From NCBI RefSeq assembly GCF_014250675.1, contig NZ_JACHTG010000003.1, forward strand, positions 1 through 64,000: DNA of 64,000 nucleotides. Direction: 5' to 3'. Of this stretch, positions 1 through 7,318 are shown in pieces; position 1 is the first letter of the stretch; each line of letters starts with the position of its first letter. The notes beneath the pieces were generated by a model. The model did no database searches and had not been told where the DNA came from. It worked only from the letters and a program-made list of their open reading frames with translations. The position numbers were made by a program, and so were the translations under genes. The DNA is from Cetobacterium sp. 8H. GTDB lineage: Bacteria; Fusobacteriota; Fusobacteriia; Fusobacteriales; Fusobacteriaceae.

Positions 1-73
1 TTGGATTTTCTTCAGAGTATACATTGATTGAAGAAATAGTCATAAGAGAAAATATAAGAAAATACTTGTTCAT
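1..73 (-). CDS. Exported protein, N-terminal fragment (runs off window)
   Basis: An ATG at 73 follows a strong AAGGAGG-type ribosome site (about 77-86) and opens a frame with no stop to the window edge. The 24 visible residues begin MNKYFLIFSLMTISSINVYS and then EENP, which looks like a signal peptide (one Lys, hydrophobic stretch, small residues before an acidic mature start). The rest of the gene lies outside the window, so the product cannot be named. The hydrogenase gene upstream on the same strand ends at 136 with a hairpin in between, so this is probably a separate or partly read-through unit. Confidence 0.6.
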   Translation of the reverse strand, partial: MNKYFLIFSLMTISSINVYSEENP

Positions 74-101
74 TGTTCTCCTCCTTTTTAAATAAAAAGT
101 A

Positions 102-127
102 AGAAGCCTCTTTAGAGGCTTCTTTTT
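102..127 (-). terminator. Intrinsic terminator after the hydrogenase gene
   Basis: A 9-bp perfect stem AGAAGCCTC/GAGGCTTCT with a 4-nt loop lies just past the stop codon at 136. T-rich sequence follows it on both strands, so it may work in both directions. Confidence 0.75.
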
Positions 128-135
128 AGTATGAA

Positions 136-2067
136 TTATCTGTGAGTTTTAATTTTTGGAAAATATTTAGTATGTAGTAACTCATGAGCTTTTCTACTCA
201 AAGGATAGTCTAAATATTTGTCATAAATAGATAATACTTGAGGATTTTCATGAGATCTTCTGTGCTCAGATATCTTATCAATATTATTAAGACCTTCGGC
301 TCTTTTTTCTAAAGTTTCTTGTTTTTTAATGGCTTTTGGTTGACCACCACCACCAATACATCCACCTTTACATGCCATGATTTCGATAGCATGATAGAAC
401 TCATCACCACTTCTAATTTTATCTAGCATTTTTTTAGCTTCTTCTAAACCATGAGCGATTCCAATTCTAAGTTCAATATGACCAATTTTAAGATCGCAAC
501 TTCTAAAACCATCCCATCCTCTAAGAGCTTCAAATTCAATGTTTTCAATTCTTTCACCAGTAATCATTTCAATAGTAGTTCTAGTAGCAGCTTCGATAAC
601 TCCTCCAGTTCTACCAAAAATAATACCAGCACCTGAGTATTCTCCAAGAGGATTGTCAAATTCTTCATCTTCAACTAAATTTAAATCAATTTCAGTTTCT
701 TTAAAGATTTTAATTAATTCTCTAGTAGTTATAACATAATCCGTATCATAGTTATCACCTCTAGAAAATTCAGGTCTAGCAGCCTCATATTTTTTAGCCA
801 GACAAGGCATTAATGCAACAGTAGTAATTTCGTCTCTTTTATATCCTTTTTCTTTAGCCCATATATCCTTAGCTATTGTTGAAAAAATTTGCATAGGAGA
901 TTTAACAGTAGAAGGTACATCTAGCATATCAGGATAACTTTGCTCTATGAACTTAACCCAAGCAGGACAACAAGAAGTAAGGATAGGTAATCTAACATTA
1001 TCATCTCCTTTAAAGAAAGCTTCTAATCTGTGCTGGAACTCAGTAGCCTCCTCCATAATAGTTAAATCGGCAGCCCAAGTAGTATCAAAAACATGGTCAA
1101 CACCTAGCATTCTAAGAGCTCCATTAATTTTCTTTTCAATATTAGTTCCTGGTTCAAAACCAAAAGCTTCTCCTAAAGCAACTCTAACTGCTGGAGCCAT
1201 TTGAGTAATAACAACTTTTCCAGGAGTAGCTAAATCTCTTAAAAACTTTAAGCTATTATCCCCTTCGTTGATTGCATTAACTGGACAAACTGCTACACAT
1301 TGCCCACAGTGAGTACATCTTTCAATATCTATGCTATGTCTTTCTTTTACTTTTCCTTTAATACAATGTACGGGGCAAACTCTTGAACAAGCAGTACATC
1401 CAATACATTTGCTTGTAATTCTAAATCTAACAAGTTGAGGGCATTCTCCTGTGTAACATCTATGCTCTTCTATATGTTCTTCAAACTCTTTATAAAAAGC
1501 ATCGATAGTTTCTTCTATTAAATTATGCTTTTGATGAGTGGTATCTTTGATTAATTTTGAAAGTTGTCTTAAAAGATAGATATCTCTCATATTAGCTTTT
1601 CCTTTAGAGATTCTATCTAAAACTCTCCAAGATCTTTCAATTTCAAATTTAGCCATAAGGTACTCTCTATATTCACCTTTAGAAAGTTTACCTAAAATAA
1701 ATTCAATATAATACTTTGCAAACTGAACCATACAACTTTCACCAGATAGAATAATAAGTGTTTTTGGGTGGTTTGAGTCAAAGTAGTGTTCAAAATCAAC
1801 TATTTTATTCAAATCTTCTTTTGTGGCAAAACCACCAAAAGGTAAACCGAATTGAGCTGCTTTAAAATCTTTTCCAAGCTTCATTCCGCCAGCAAGATCA
1901 ATAATATTTTTTAAAGTTGCATTTTCAGGAATCTCGTAAATGCCTGGATTATTAACTTTTCCTGAGATAGTTATTAGTCTATTGTCTCCTATAAGTCCAC
2001 CCATTAAGTCGCTCTCCATAAAAACTGATCCTAGAGAAGTTCTTAGTAAATTTTGCTTCTTATTCAT
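136..2067 (-). CDS. [FeFe]-hydrogenase with NuoF/HydB-like N-terminal half
   Basis: Catalytic iron-only hydrogenase (proton reduction/H2 oxidation, cytoplasmic), 643 aa. All H-cluster motifs are present: TSCCPAW (~364-370), MPCLAKKYEA (~421-430), and MACKGGCIGGGGQP (~564-577), which supply the four cluster cysteines and the proton-relay Cys. Two ferredoxin-type 4Fe-4S motifs (CIGCTACSRVC, CTHCGQCVAVC) lie at ~221-261. The first ~210 residues match the C-terminal part of NuoF/HydB: an SLBB-like segment (GKVNNPGIYEIPENATLKNIIDLAGG; quoted motif positions ~36-61), then the helical N3-cluster region, then a CxxxxC (CYTGEC) before the ferredoxins. The usual ESCGxCxPCR cysteines are reduced to ESCMVQFAKYY, so the N3 cluster is probably lost. 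The FMN/NAD-binding part of NuoF is absent. Start: the ATG at 2067 has GGAG 5 nt upstream; an in-frame GTG at 2073 lies inside that site. It begins 11 nt after the stop of the ankyrin-like frame, so it may be co-transcribed with the helicase. Confidence 0.9.
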   Translation of the reverse strand: MNKKQNLLRTSLGSVFMESDLMGGLIGDNRLITISGKVNNPGIYEIPENATLKNIIDLAGGMKLGKDFKAAQFGLPFGGFATKEDLNKIVDFEHYFDSNHPKTLIILSGESCMVQFAKYYIEFILGKLSKGEYREYLMAKFEIERSWRVLDRISKGKANMRDIYLLRQLSKLIKDTTHQKHNLIEETIDAFYKEFEEHIEEHRCYTGECPQLVRFRITSKCIGCTACSRVCPVHCIKGKVKERHSIDIERCTHCGQCVAVCPVNAINEGDNSLKFLRDLATPGKVVITQMAPAVRVALGEAFGFEPGTNIEKKINGALRMLGVDHVFDTTWAADLTIMEEATEFQHRLEAFFKGDDNVRLPILTSCCPAWVKFIEQSYPDMLDVPSTVKSPMQIFSTIAKDIWAKEKGYKRDEITTVALMPCLAKKYEAARPEFSRGDNYDTDYVITTRELIKIFKETEIDLNLVEDEEFDNPLGEYSGAGIIFGRTGGVIEAATRTTIEMITGERIENIEFEALRGWDGFRSCDLKIGHIELRIGIAHGLEEAKKMLDKIRSGDEFYHAIEIMACKGGCIGGGGQPKAIKKQETLEKRAEGLNNIDKISEHRRSHENPQVLSIYDKYLDYPLSRKAHELLHTKYFPKIKTHR

Positions 2068-2078
2068 AAACACTCCTT

Positions 2079-2675
2079 TTAATCTTTATAATTTTTTAAT
2101 ATATTTTTAAATAATTTTAATTTTCTGTTGTTTATATCTAATTTATTATTTTCAGTTTCATGATTATTCAAAAAATCATTTACAATATTTAAAATTGAAT
2201 CAGTTTTAAATTGCTTAGCTTTTGCAAGAAGTTTAAAAGCATAAGGATTATTTAAAAAGACAGCTATATAGAAACCACGATCAAAATTAAAATTGTATTT
2301 TAGAAAAATTTTTACAAATTGTTCAGTTTTATTTTTAGACATTTTTAAGTTTCCTAAACAGTAAAGAGGGACTAAATCTTTTCCTTTAACATAAGAATTA
2401 AGATTTCCACCAAGAGTTAAAATCATATCAAAAAGTATGGGATCTTCTTTTAGAATAAGTGCCCTATGTAAAGGGGTTAATTTATCTTTTTTTCCAAAGC
2501 TATTTATATTTTTACCAGAAATAATCTCTTCTAATTCAATAACTTTATCTTCAAAGTTAGGTAGATAGCTAAAAGTTTCTGAAAGTAGACCTATTCGTGC
2601 AGCTCTCACACCAATCTCATTGTTTAAAGATTGGAAGATAGTTAAAGCATCATTAAATTTATTCATTTTTAACAA
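2079..2675 (-). CDS. Ankyrin-like tail of the helicase, in the -1 frame
   Basis: 198-codon frame with no convincing start of its own. The first possible start is TTG at 2675 and the first ATG is at 2666; neither has a good ribosome site. The open frame actually extends upstream to join the helicase at 2699 (residues DSNFVGDLLLKMNKFNDA...). It holds short helical repeats and a clear ankyrin-type segment (TPLHRALILKEDPILFDMIL). It overlaps the helicase stop. Read through a -1 slip at the A AAA AAG at 2705-2699, helicase and tail make one protein of about 949 aa. I therefore regard this as the C-terminal part of the helicase gene, split either by programmed frameshifting, by a one-base deletion in an A7 run, or by a sequencing error. 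A separate translationally coupled protein is the less likely option. Confidence 0.6.
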   Translation of the reverse strand: MLKMNKFNDALTIFQSLNNEIGVRAARIGLLSETFSYLPNFEDKVIELEEIISGKNINSFGKKDKLTPLHRALILKEDPILFDMILTLGGNLNSYVKGKDLVPLYCLGNLKMSKNKTEQFVKIFLKYNFNFDRGFYIAVFLNNPYAFKLLAKAKQFKTDSILNIVNDFLNNHETENNKLDINNRKLKLFKNILKNYKD

Positions 2676-4927
2676 TAAGTCACCAACAAAGTTAGAATCT
2701 TTTTTTCTTTAAAAAAATGCAGAATCTTTTGAAGTTCTTTGTGAGTGAAAATATTATTTTCAACCCCAATTTTAATACCTTCTTTAATCTCTTTTTCTTT
2801 ATATGAAATTCCAAAGATTTTATTACATTCTATTGCTTCTATAAATAATGAATTATCAATAGAAGTATCTATAATTAGTTTCTTATAATAATTTTGTTTT
2901 CCTTTTAAATTTGTTGAATTTATTTTTTTTATAGCATTTTTAAACAAAAATTCAGAAATATCATTTTCAATTTCCCTCTCTAAAATCCAAGTAGGTTCAC
3001 CAGCTTTCTCAAAAGCATATCTAGCTTCTTCAATCTTTTCAAGTTTAAATAGTTTAATACCTTCATTTAACCATTCAGATTTTTCTTTTTTTAAACTTTG
3101 GACTTTTTTATCAATAATAATGTTGTTATTTGGAGTTAAAAAATCATGTAGTTCTTTTAAAATTATATTGGAATCAATATTTTCTTCCATTATAATAAGT
3201 TTTTCTTGTGCTCTTGTGATGCCAACATAGAATATATTAAAATATTTTCTATATCGTTGATCATGCTTTGCTTCTTTAGAGAAAATTTTATTCCATTGAT
3301 TCTGATATGCAGAGGATAGATTGTAACAAATAATATTATTGTATTCTAATCCTTTAATCTCTTGAATAGTAAAGATTCTATGTTTATTTTTCAATTTTTC
3401 TAAAAGGTTATTTTTAATAATTTCATCTGGAACAACAATAGCATAAGTGACATCATTTTGAGCTTTCTCAATAAGAGGGAGATTAATCTGTGTAAGGTTA
3501 ACTTCACCATCTTTATGAATAGAAACCTCTTTATAGTCATCAATTCCTAAATTTCCAATATATTCAGTTCTAAGAGTTGAAAAATAATTGGCTAAGTCCA
3601 CAATTTTTTTACAACTTCTATAATTTTTAGAAAGTATTTTAATATTTATATTTTTTTGAGCTTTTGAATAGAAAAGATTTTTTATTCTCTCAAAATTAAA
3701 AAATGTAGAATTAACCATTTGATGAATATCACCAGCTAAAAATATATTATCTTTTGATTTTGCAAAAGATATTAAAGAAAATATCTGTATTTCTGTTAAA
3801 TCTTGAATTTCATCAATAATAATAAAATCAAAACTTAGTTTAAGATTTAAAGCTAGCCTAGCTAGATCATTTAAATCAAAATACTCTTTTTCTTTTAACC
3901 ACTGATTATAGTTTTGACAGATAGCAAACATTTTTTTTCTAGTTTCAATATCTAAGACAGAGTATTTAGAGCTTAAGTTTAAATAGTCTTCTAGTTCGAT
4001 TGTTGGTTTAGAAGTATCTCTATCCCAGTTATCTGCAATTCCTTTAATCATAAGACCTTTAATAATACCATTAATTTCAGAATATATCTCCTCGACAGAA
4101 ATAGGGAATTTTTTACGATTAGGATAGGAAAGAGAAAAAAAAGAATTAAATTCGTTAAATCCCACAATTCTATTTTTAGAAATCCCTAACTGTTTTGTAA
4201 AAAAATTTTTAAGCGTATAAAAATTTCCTATACTAGGGGATGAACTGCTTCTGAACTCTTGATATTGTTCAAAAGAGTTGTCTTTGAGATACTGGTTGGC
4301 AGTTAAATAAAGAACATTTTTATAATTATAACTAAAATAATTTTCTTCTAAATTTAAAAGCTTTCTAAGTGTAAGCGTACTTTTTCCACTTCCAGCACTT
4401 CCAGCAACGAAATATGGGGGTAAATCATTTAGACAGCTAAATTGCTCATCATTTAAATAATAGTATCTATATTTTTTATTAGAAAAGTTTTCAGAAAAAT
4501 CTTTATCATCTAACATTTCATAAGTAATTAAATTGTTCCAATTAAAATAAACTTCATCTAAAGTTTCAATATTATCTTCATTATCAAATGTAATAAATTC
4601 TTTTAAATTTGAACTCTGTAATTCTTTTCTTTTCGCTTTTTTTATAGCATTGTCGTGAGAAGAATATAGTAAAAAAATAATATTACCATCAATTTCTCTT
4701 GATAAATTATTTAATAGAAAAAAAATCCGGTCACCGCTATCAACTCTAAATTCAAACAGAGATGTAGTACCTTTAATTTTTTTTATCCAAAATCCTTTTG
4801 GTAAATCATATGATAAAAGCTTATTTTGCTTTATTGTATTATAAAAATAATAGAGTTTATTTAAAACCTTGTTATTTTTTTCATTGGGAACACTCTTAAA
4901 AAAATAATCTGTAATTAAAAATTTCAT
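2669..4927 (-). CDS. UvrD/Rep-type SF1 helicase with RelE-like N-terminus
   Basis: Superfamily 1 DNA/RNA helicase, 752 aa in frame 0. Seen in order: a small N-terminal domain (~20-105) with RelE/HigB-like strands (FEFRVDSGDRIFFLL, then IIFLLYSSHDNAIKKAKR); Walker A GSAGSGKST (~176-184); motif II IIIDEIQDL (~369-377); motif III LAGDIHQ (~397-403); motif IV NYRS (~435-438); motif V near IFTIQEIKGLEY (~518-529); motif VI VGITRAQEKL (~568-577). After that come ~170 residues of helical repeats (NEGIKLFKLEKIEEARYAFEKAG is TPR-like). Frame 0 ends in the abrupt tail ILTLLVTYC. I chose the ATG at 4927 because GGAG sits 7 nt upstream; the longer frame begins at a TTG (5029) with no ribosome site. A possible promoter is TTGAAT (4986-4981)-N17-TACCAT. 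DNA repair or phage-related roles are both possible; substrate unknown. Confidence 0.8.
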   Translation of the reverse strand: MKFLITDYFFKSVPNEKNNKVLNKLYYFYNTIKQNKLLSYDLPKGFWIKKIKGTTSLFEFRVDSGDRIFFLLNNLSREIDGNIIFLLYSSHDNAIKKAKRKELQSSNLKEFITFDNEDNIETLDEVYFNWNNLITYEMLDDKDFSENFSNKKYRYYYLNDEQFSCLNDLPPYFVAGSAGSGKSTLTLRKLLNLEENYFSYNYKNVLYLTANQYLKDNSFEQYQEFRSSSSPSIGNFYTLKNFFTKQLGISKNRIVGFNEFNSFFSLSYPNRKKFPISVEEIYSEINGIIKGLMIKGIADNWDRDTSKPTIELEDYLNLSSKYSVLDIETRKKMFAICQNYNQWLKEKEYFDLNDLARLALNLKLSFDFIIIDEIQDLTEIQIFSLISFAKSKDNIFLAGDIHQMVNSTFFNFERIKNLFYSKAQKNINIKILSKNYRSCKKIVDLANYFSTLRTEYIGNLGIDDYKEVSIHKDGEVNLTQINLPLIEKAQNDVTYAIVVPDEIIKNNLLEKLKNKHRIFTIQEIKGLEYNNIICYNLSSAYQNQWNKIFSKEAKHDQRYRKYFNIFYVGITRAQEKLIIMEENIDSNIILKELHDFLTPNNNIIIDKKVQSLKKEKSEWLNEGIKLFKLEKIEEARYAFEKAGEPTWILEREIENDISEFLFKNAIKKINSTNLKGKQNYYKKLIIDTSIDNSLFIEAIECNKIFGISYKEKEIKEGIKIGVENNIFTHKELQKILHFFKEKKILTLLVTYC
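2699..2705 (-). other. A AAA AAG slippery heptamer at the helicase frame break
   Basis: On the coding strand the frame-0 codons are gaA AAA AAG att. This is the same -1 slippery heptamer as in E. coli dnaX. Slipping back one base gives K-K-D-S-N-F-V and enters the open ankyrin-like frame with no stop. I do not see a strong upstream Shine-Dalgarno stimulator; a downstream stimulatory structure was not established. Confidence 0.6.
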
Positions 4928-5040
4928 AAATTCACTCCAAACATTTGACCTATCTAGATGGTATATTATTTTAATGGAAAATTCAAGGTCTTTAATTAAC
5001 AAATTAAAAAAAGAGTATAGTTTGACCAAATTATATTAGT

Positions 5041-5130
5041 TTAGTGTTTAGAGATCTTTCTTTTTTCCTCTTTTTCCTCTTTTTCTTTCCTTGCCATTAA
5101 ATCTTTAATTAAAAGAGCTTTTAAATTCAT
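5041..5130 (-). CDS. Small charged protein, 29 aa
   Basis: Short ORF beginning MNLKALLIKDLMARKEKEEK and ending ...KRKISKH. The ATG at 5130 has an excellent GGAGGTG ribosome site 5-6 nt upstream. A good promoter lies further up (TTGATT-N17-TATACA). The first half is a short amphipathic/hydrophobic helix; the second half is almost entirely Lys/Glu/Arg. Such a strong start with its own promoter argues for real translation. It could be a small membrane-binding or regulatory peptide, or a leader peptide for the helicase, which starts about 110 nt downstream on the same strand. I do not recognise a family. Confidence 0.5.
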   Translation of the reverse strand: MNLKALLIKDLMARKEKEEKEEKRKISKH

Positions 5131-5162
5131 TAAAACACCTCCGAAATCTATTTCTTATAATA

Positions 5163-5191
5163 AATGTATACTATATATATTTTTATAAATC
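5163..5191 (-). promoter_or_regulatory. Promoter for the 29-aa ORF/helicase unit
   Basis: On the minus strand TTGATT, 17 nt, TATACA, located about 35-60 nt upstream of the ATG at 5130. It would also serve the helicase. Coordinates are read by eye and may be off by one or two bases. Confidence 0.5.
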
Positions 5192-5305
5192 AATATATTC
5201 AAGGTAAATATATCGTAAAAGGAGTATAAAAAAGAGATTTTTAGATTATTTTTATCAAGAAAATGCTAAAGTGAACTAGAATTTAAATTTATGAGGAGGG
5301 AATTG

Positions 5306-5416
5306 ATGAAAAGAAAATTATTAACAATGGCCTTAGGAAGTTTATTTTTTATAGGGATGGAATTGGAAAGTTTAGCATTCTTTAGAAGATATAAAATTAT
5401 TAAAAAATATAGCTAA
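5306..5416 (+). pseudogene. Orphan signal-peptide start fused to out-of-frame sequence
   Basis: An ATG behind a strong GAGGAGGG site begins MKRKLLTMALGSLFFIGMEL, a typical secretion signal, but no mature protein follows: the frame enters unrelated sequence and stops after 36 codons. From about 5376 the DNA codes, in another frame, for the tail of a PHP-domain protein. I read this as the 5' end of an exported-protein gene joined by deletion to the 3' end of a PHP gene. A 36-aa peptide could still be made, but I doubt it has a function. Confidence 0.5.
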
Positions 5417-5546
5417 AAAAAATAATCTTTTAATAACAGGTGGGACTGATTTTCATGGTGAGATGGATAACAGTTATGTTGAGCTTGGAAGTTTTTATTG
5501 TGATAATGAAAGTTTAAAAAAAATCTTTACTAATTTTAAAGACTAA
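5376..5546 (+). pseudogene. 3' remnant of a PHP-domain phosphoesterase gene
   Basis: 56 codons reading HSLEDIKLLKNIAKKNNLLI, then TGGTDFHGE and ...ELGSFYCDNESLKKIF. This matches the C-terminal end of TrpH/YciV-type PHP metal-dependent phosphoesterases, where 'LLITGGSDFHG' carries metal-binding Asp/His. A TAG lies directly upstream in frame (5373-5375), and there is no start or ribosome site, so the catalytic N-terminal part is gone. Confidence 0.65.
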
Positions 5547-5586
5547 TATATTATATAAGATAATAGAAAAATAATAAGGAGTATCT

Positions 5587-6315
5587 ATGATAAAAAATAT
5601 ATTAGTTATCTTATTTACTTTAGCTAGTTCTACTATGGCTTCAATGGGAAGTTATTCAATCAATGAAAAATTAAATTTAGATTCATCTCTTTCAATAGGA
5701 AATATTAAAGTAAGAAATAGCAGCAGCTTTACATTTCCATCAAATAATTCAATAGAAAGTTTATATAAAGAATTAAATTTAATAAATAAAATGGATTTTA
5801 CAACATTTTATAATGCGGTTTCTGGTATTAAAAAATTAAAGAATGTAAAAGAAGATATTATAACAATAATTGATTTTACAAAATCTTCGCTTAAAGAAAG
5901 ATTTTTTGTAATTGATCTAAAGAATAAAAAAACACTATTTTCAACATATGTAATGCATGGAAAAAATAGTGGTGGAAGTATACCAAGAGATTTTTCTAAT
6001 GCAGTAAACTCTTATAAAAGTTCACCAGGATTTTATAGAACAGAGAACACATATAATGGAGAGTATGGATACTCTCTGAGGTTGAATGGATTAGAAAAGG
6101 GAATTAATGACAAAGCTAAAGAGAGAGCTATAGTGGTTCATGGGTCTCAATATGCAAAACCAAAACCAGGTGCTGAAAAACTTGACAGAAGTTTAGGGTG
6201 TCCAGCTATACCAAAGGATATATCAGATAAAGTTATAAATAAGATAAAAGATGGTAGGCTACTATATATACACACTAATGAGAAAAGTTATATTCAGAAA
6301 AGTTCTATAATTTAA
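5587..6315 (+). CDS. Murein L,D-transpeptidase catalytic-domain protein (YkuD_2 type)
   Basis: 242 aa exported protein. The N-terminus (MIKNILVILFTLASSTMASM) is a signal peptide. The catalytic region holds HGSQYA with His ~185 and RSLGCPAIP with the nucleophile Cys ~205, the signature of the YkuD_2 family of L,D-transpeptidase-like enzymes. Expected role: cross-linking or trimming peptidoglycan stem peptides, or attaching proteins to them, in the periplasm. The start has an AAGGAG site. It stands alone behind the PHP scar, and the gap to the next gene (58 nt) has no obvious terminator, so tag may be co-transcribed. Confidence 0.85.
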   Translation: MIKNILVILFTLASSTMASMGSYSINEKLNLDSSLSIGNIKVRNSSSFTFPSNNSIESLYKELNLINKMDFTTFYNAVSGIKKLKNVKEDIITIIDFTKSSLKERFFVIDLKNKKTLFSTYVMHGKNSGGSIPRDFSNAVNSYKSSPGFYRTENTYNGEYGYSLRLNGLEKGINDKAKERAIVVHGSQYAKPKPGAEKLDRSLGCPAIPKDISDKVINKIKDGRLLYIHTNEKSYIQKSSII

Positions 6316-6373
6316 TTAAAAAGATAATCTTTAAGGTGAATTATGGAATAAAAATTAGGAGGTTGATTTTATA

Positions 6374-6922
6374 GTGAGATGCTCTTGGTGTGAAAGTAGC
6401 GATTTATATAGGAAATATCATGATGAAGAGTGGGGAAAACCTGTACATGATGATAGTGTTCATTTTGAATTTTTAGTTTTAGAGTCAGCTCAATCAGGGT
6501 TAAGCTGGATAACAATTTTGAATAAAAGAGAAAACTATAGAATAGAATATGATAATTTTAATCCTGAAATAGTGTGCTTATATGATGAAGATAAAATTTT
6601 AAAAATGTTAGCTAATCAAGGAATAGTAAGAAATAGAAAAAAGATAGAATCATCTATAAATAATGCGAAGGAGTTTTTAAAAATTCAAAAAGAATTTGGG
6701 TCTTTTGATAAATATATATGGTCTTTTACCTCAAATAAAATTATAAAAAATAGTTGGATAAATTTAAATGAGGTCCCGTGTAAAACAGATTTATCAGACT
6801 TGGTAGCAAAAGATCTTAAAAAAAGAGGATTTAAATTTTTAGGAAGTACAACAGTTTATTCTTATCTTCAAGCTATAGGAATAGTGAATGATCATCTGCT
6901 AGAATGTGAGTTTAGAGATTAA
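6374..6922 (+). CDS. tag: DNA-3-methyladenine glycosylase I
   Basis: 182 aa, the full family length. Removes 3-methyladenine from alkylated DNA as the first step of base excision repair. The zinc-binding snap is complete: Cys3 (MRCSWC), His16 (KYHDEEWG), His174 and Cys178 (DHLLEC), one residue offset from E. coli Tag. The ESAQSGLSW segment corresponds to the base-binding region. The start codon is GTG with AGGAGG 11 nt upstream. It ends in a shared bidirectional hairpin. Confidence 0.93.
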   Translation: MRCSWCESSDLYRKYHDEEWGKPVHDDSVHFEFLVLESAQSGLSWITILNKRENYRIEYDNFNPEIVCLYDEDKILKMLANQGIVRNRKKIESSINNAKEFLKIQKEFGSFDKYIWSFTSNKIIKNSWINLNEVPCKTDLSDLVAKDLKKRGFKFLGSTTVYSYLQAIGIVNDHLLECEFRD

Positions 6923-6948
6923 AAAAAGTGCTGAAGAGCACTTTTTAT
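6922..6948. terminator. Bidirectional terminator between tag and a small membrane gene
   Basis: Stem AAAAGTGCT/AGCACTTTT with a GAAG loop (6924-6945) and T runs on both sides; it lies between two convergent genes. Confidence 0.8.
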
Positions 6949-7151
6949 TGTTCTTTATTTCCTTTGATAATTGAGATTATTTGAAAGATAAATAAAGCTA
7001 TATCTCCAATTAAGAAAACAATAAATGTCATTAACTCTTCATCGGTAGATTCCATTTGAACTAAATGGAAAGAGATAAATAGAATTAATACTATGTTTGC
7101 AAAGAAAAGAGCTCTTTTTCTTTTATTTTTAAAAAAAGCATTGTTTTTCAT
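6945..7151 (-). CDS. Small two-helix membrane protein
   Basis: 68 aa, beginning MKNNAFFKNKRKRALFFANI. Two hydrophobic helices (about 17-33 and 42-61) flank a short acidic loop; the N-terminus is very basic, so both ends probably face the cytoplasm. The ATG at 7151 is preferred: AAGG lies directly on the earlier in-frame ATG (7160), leaving no spacing there. I recognise no family. Confidence 0.6.
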   Translation of the reverse strand: MKNNAFFKNKRKRALFFANIVLILFISFHLVQMESTDEELMTFIVFLIGDIALFIFQIISIIKGNKEQ

Positions 7152-7250
7152 AAAAACCATCCTTAAAGTATCATAATTAGTTTAAATCAAAATTATTATA
7201 ACATTATTAGGTAAAAAAGAAAACAAATTAAACTAAATGTTCGAAATAAA

Positions 7251-7290
7251 AGATGGCTATCAAATATTTTATTTGATAGCCATCTTTTTA
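7251..7290 (-). terminator. Strong terminator of the coiled-coil/alpha-CTD-like operon
   Basis: A 15-bp perfect stem AGATGGCTATCAAAT/ATTTGATAGCCATCT with a 5-nt loop (7251-7285), U-rich on both sides. Confidence 0.85.
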
Positions 7291-7318
7291 TGTTTTGAAA
7301 TTATTATAAAATCAAATT

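Noticed and set aside
947-1204. Plus-strand 85-codon frame within the hydrogenase gene
   Set aside because: Antisense to the conserved H-cluster domain, no ribosome site or family match.
4928-5029. N-terminal extension of the helicase from a TTG
   Set aside because: No ribosome site at the TTG, and the frame crosses the probable promoter; GGAG sits before the ATG at 4927.
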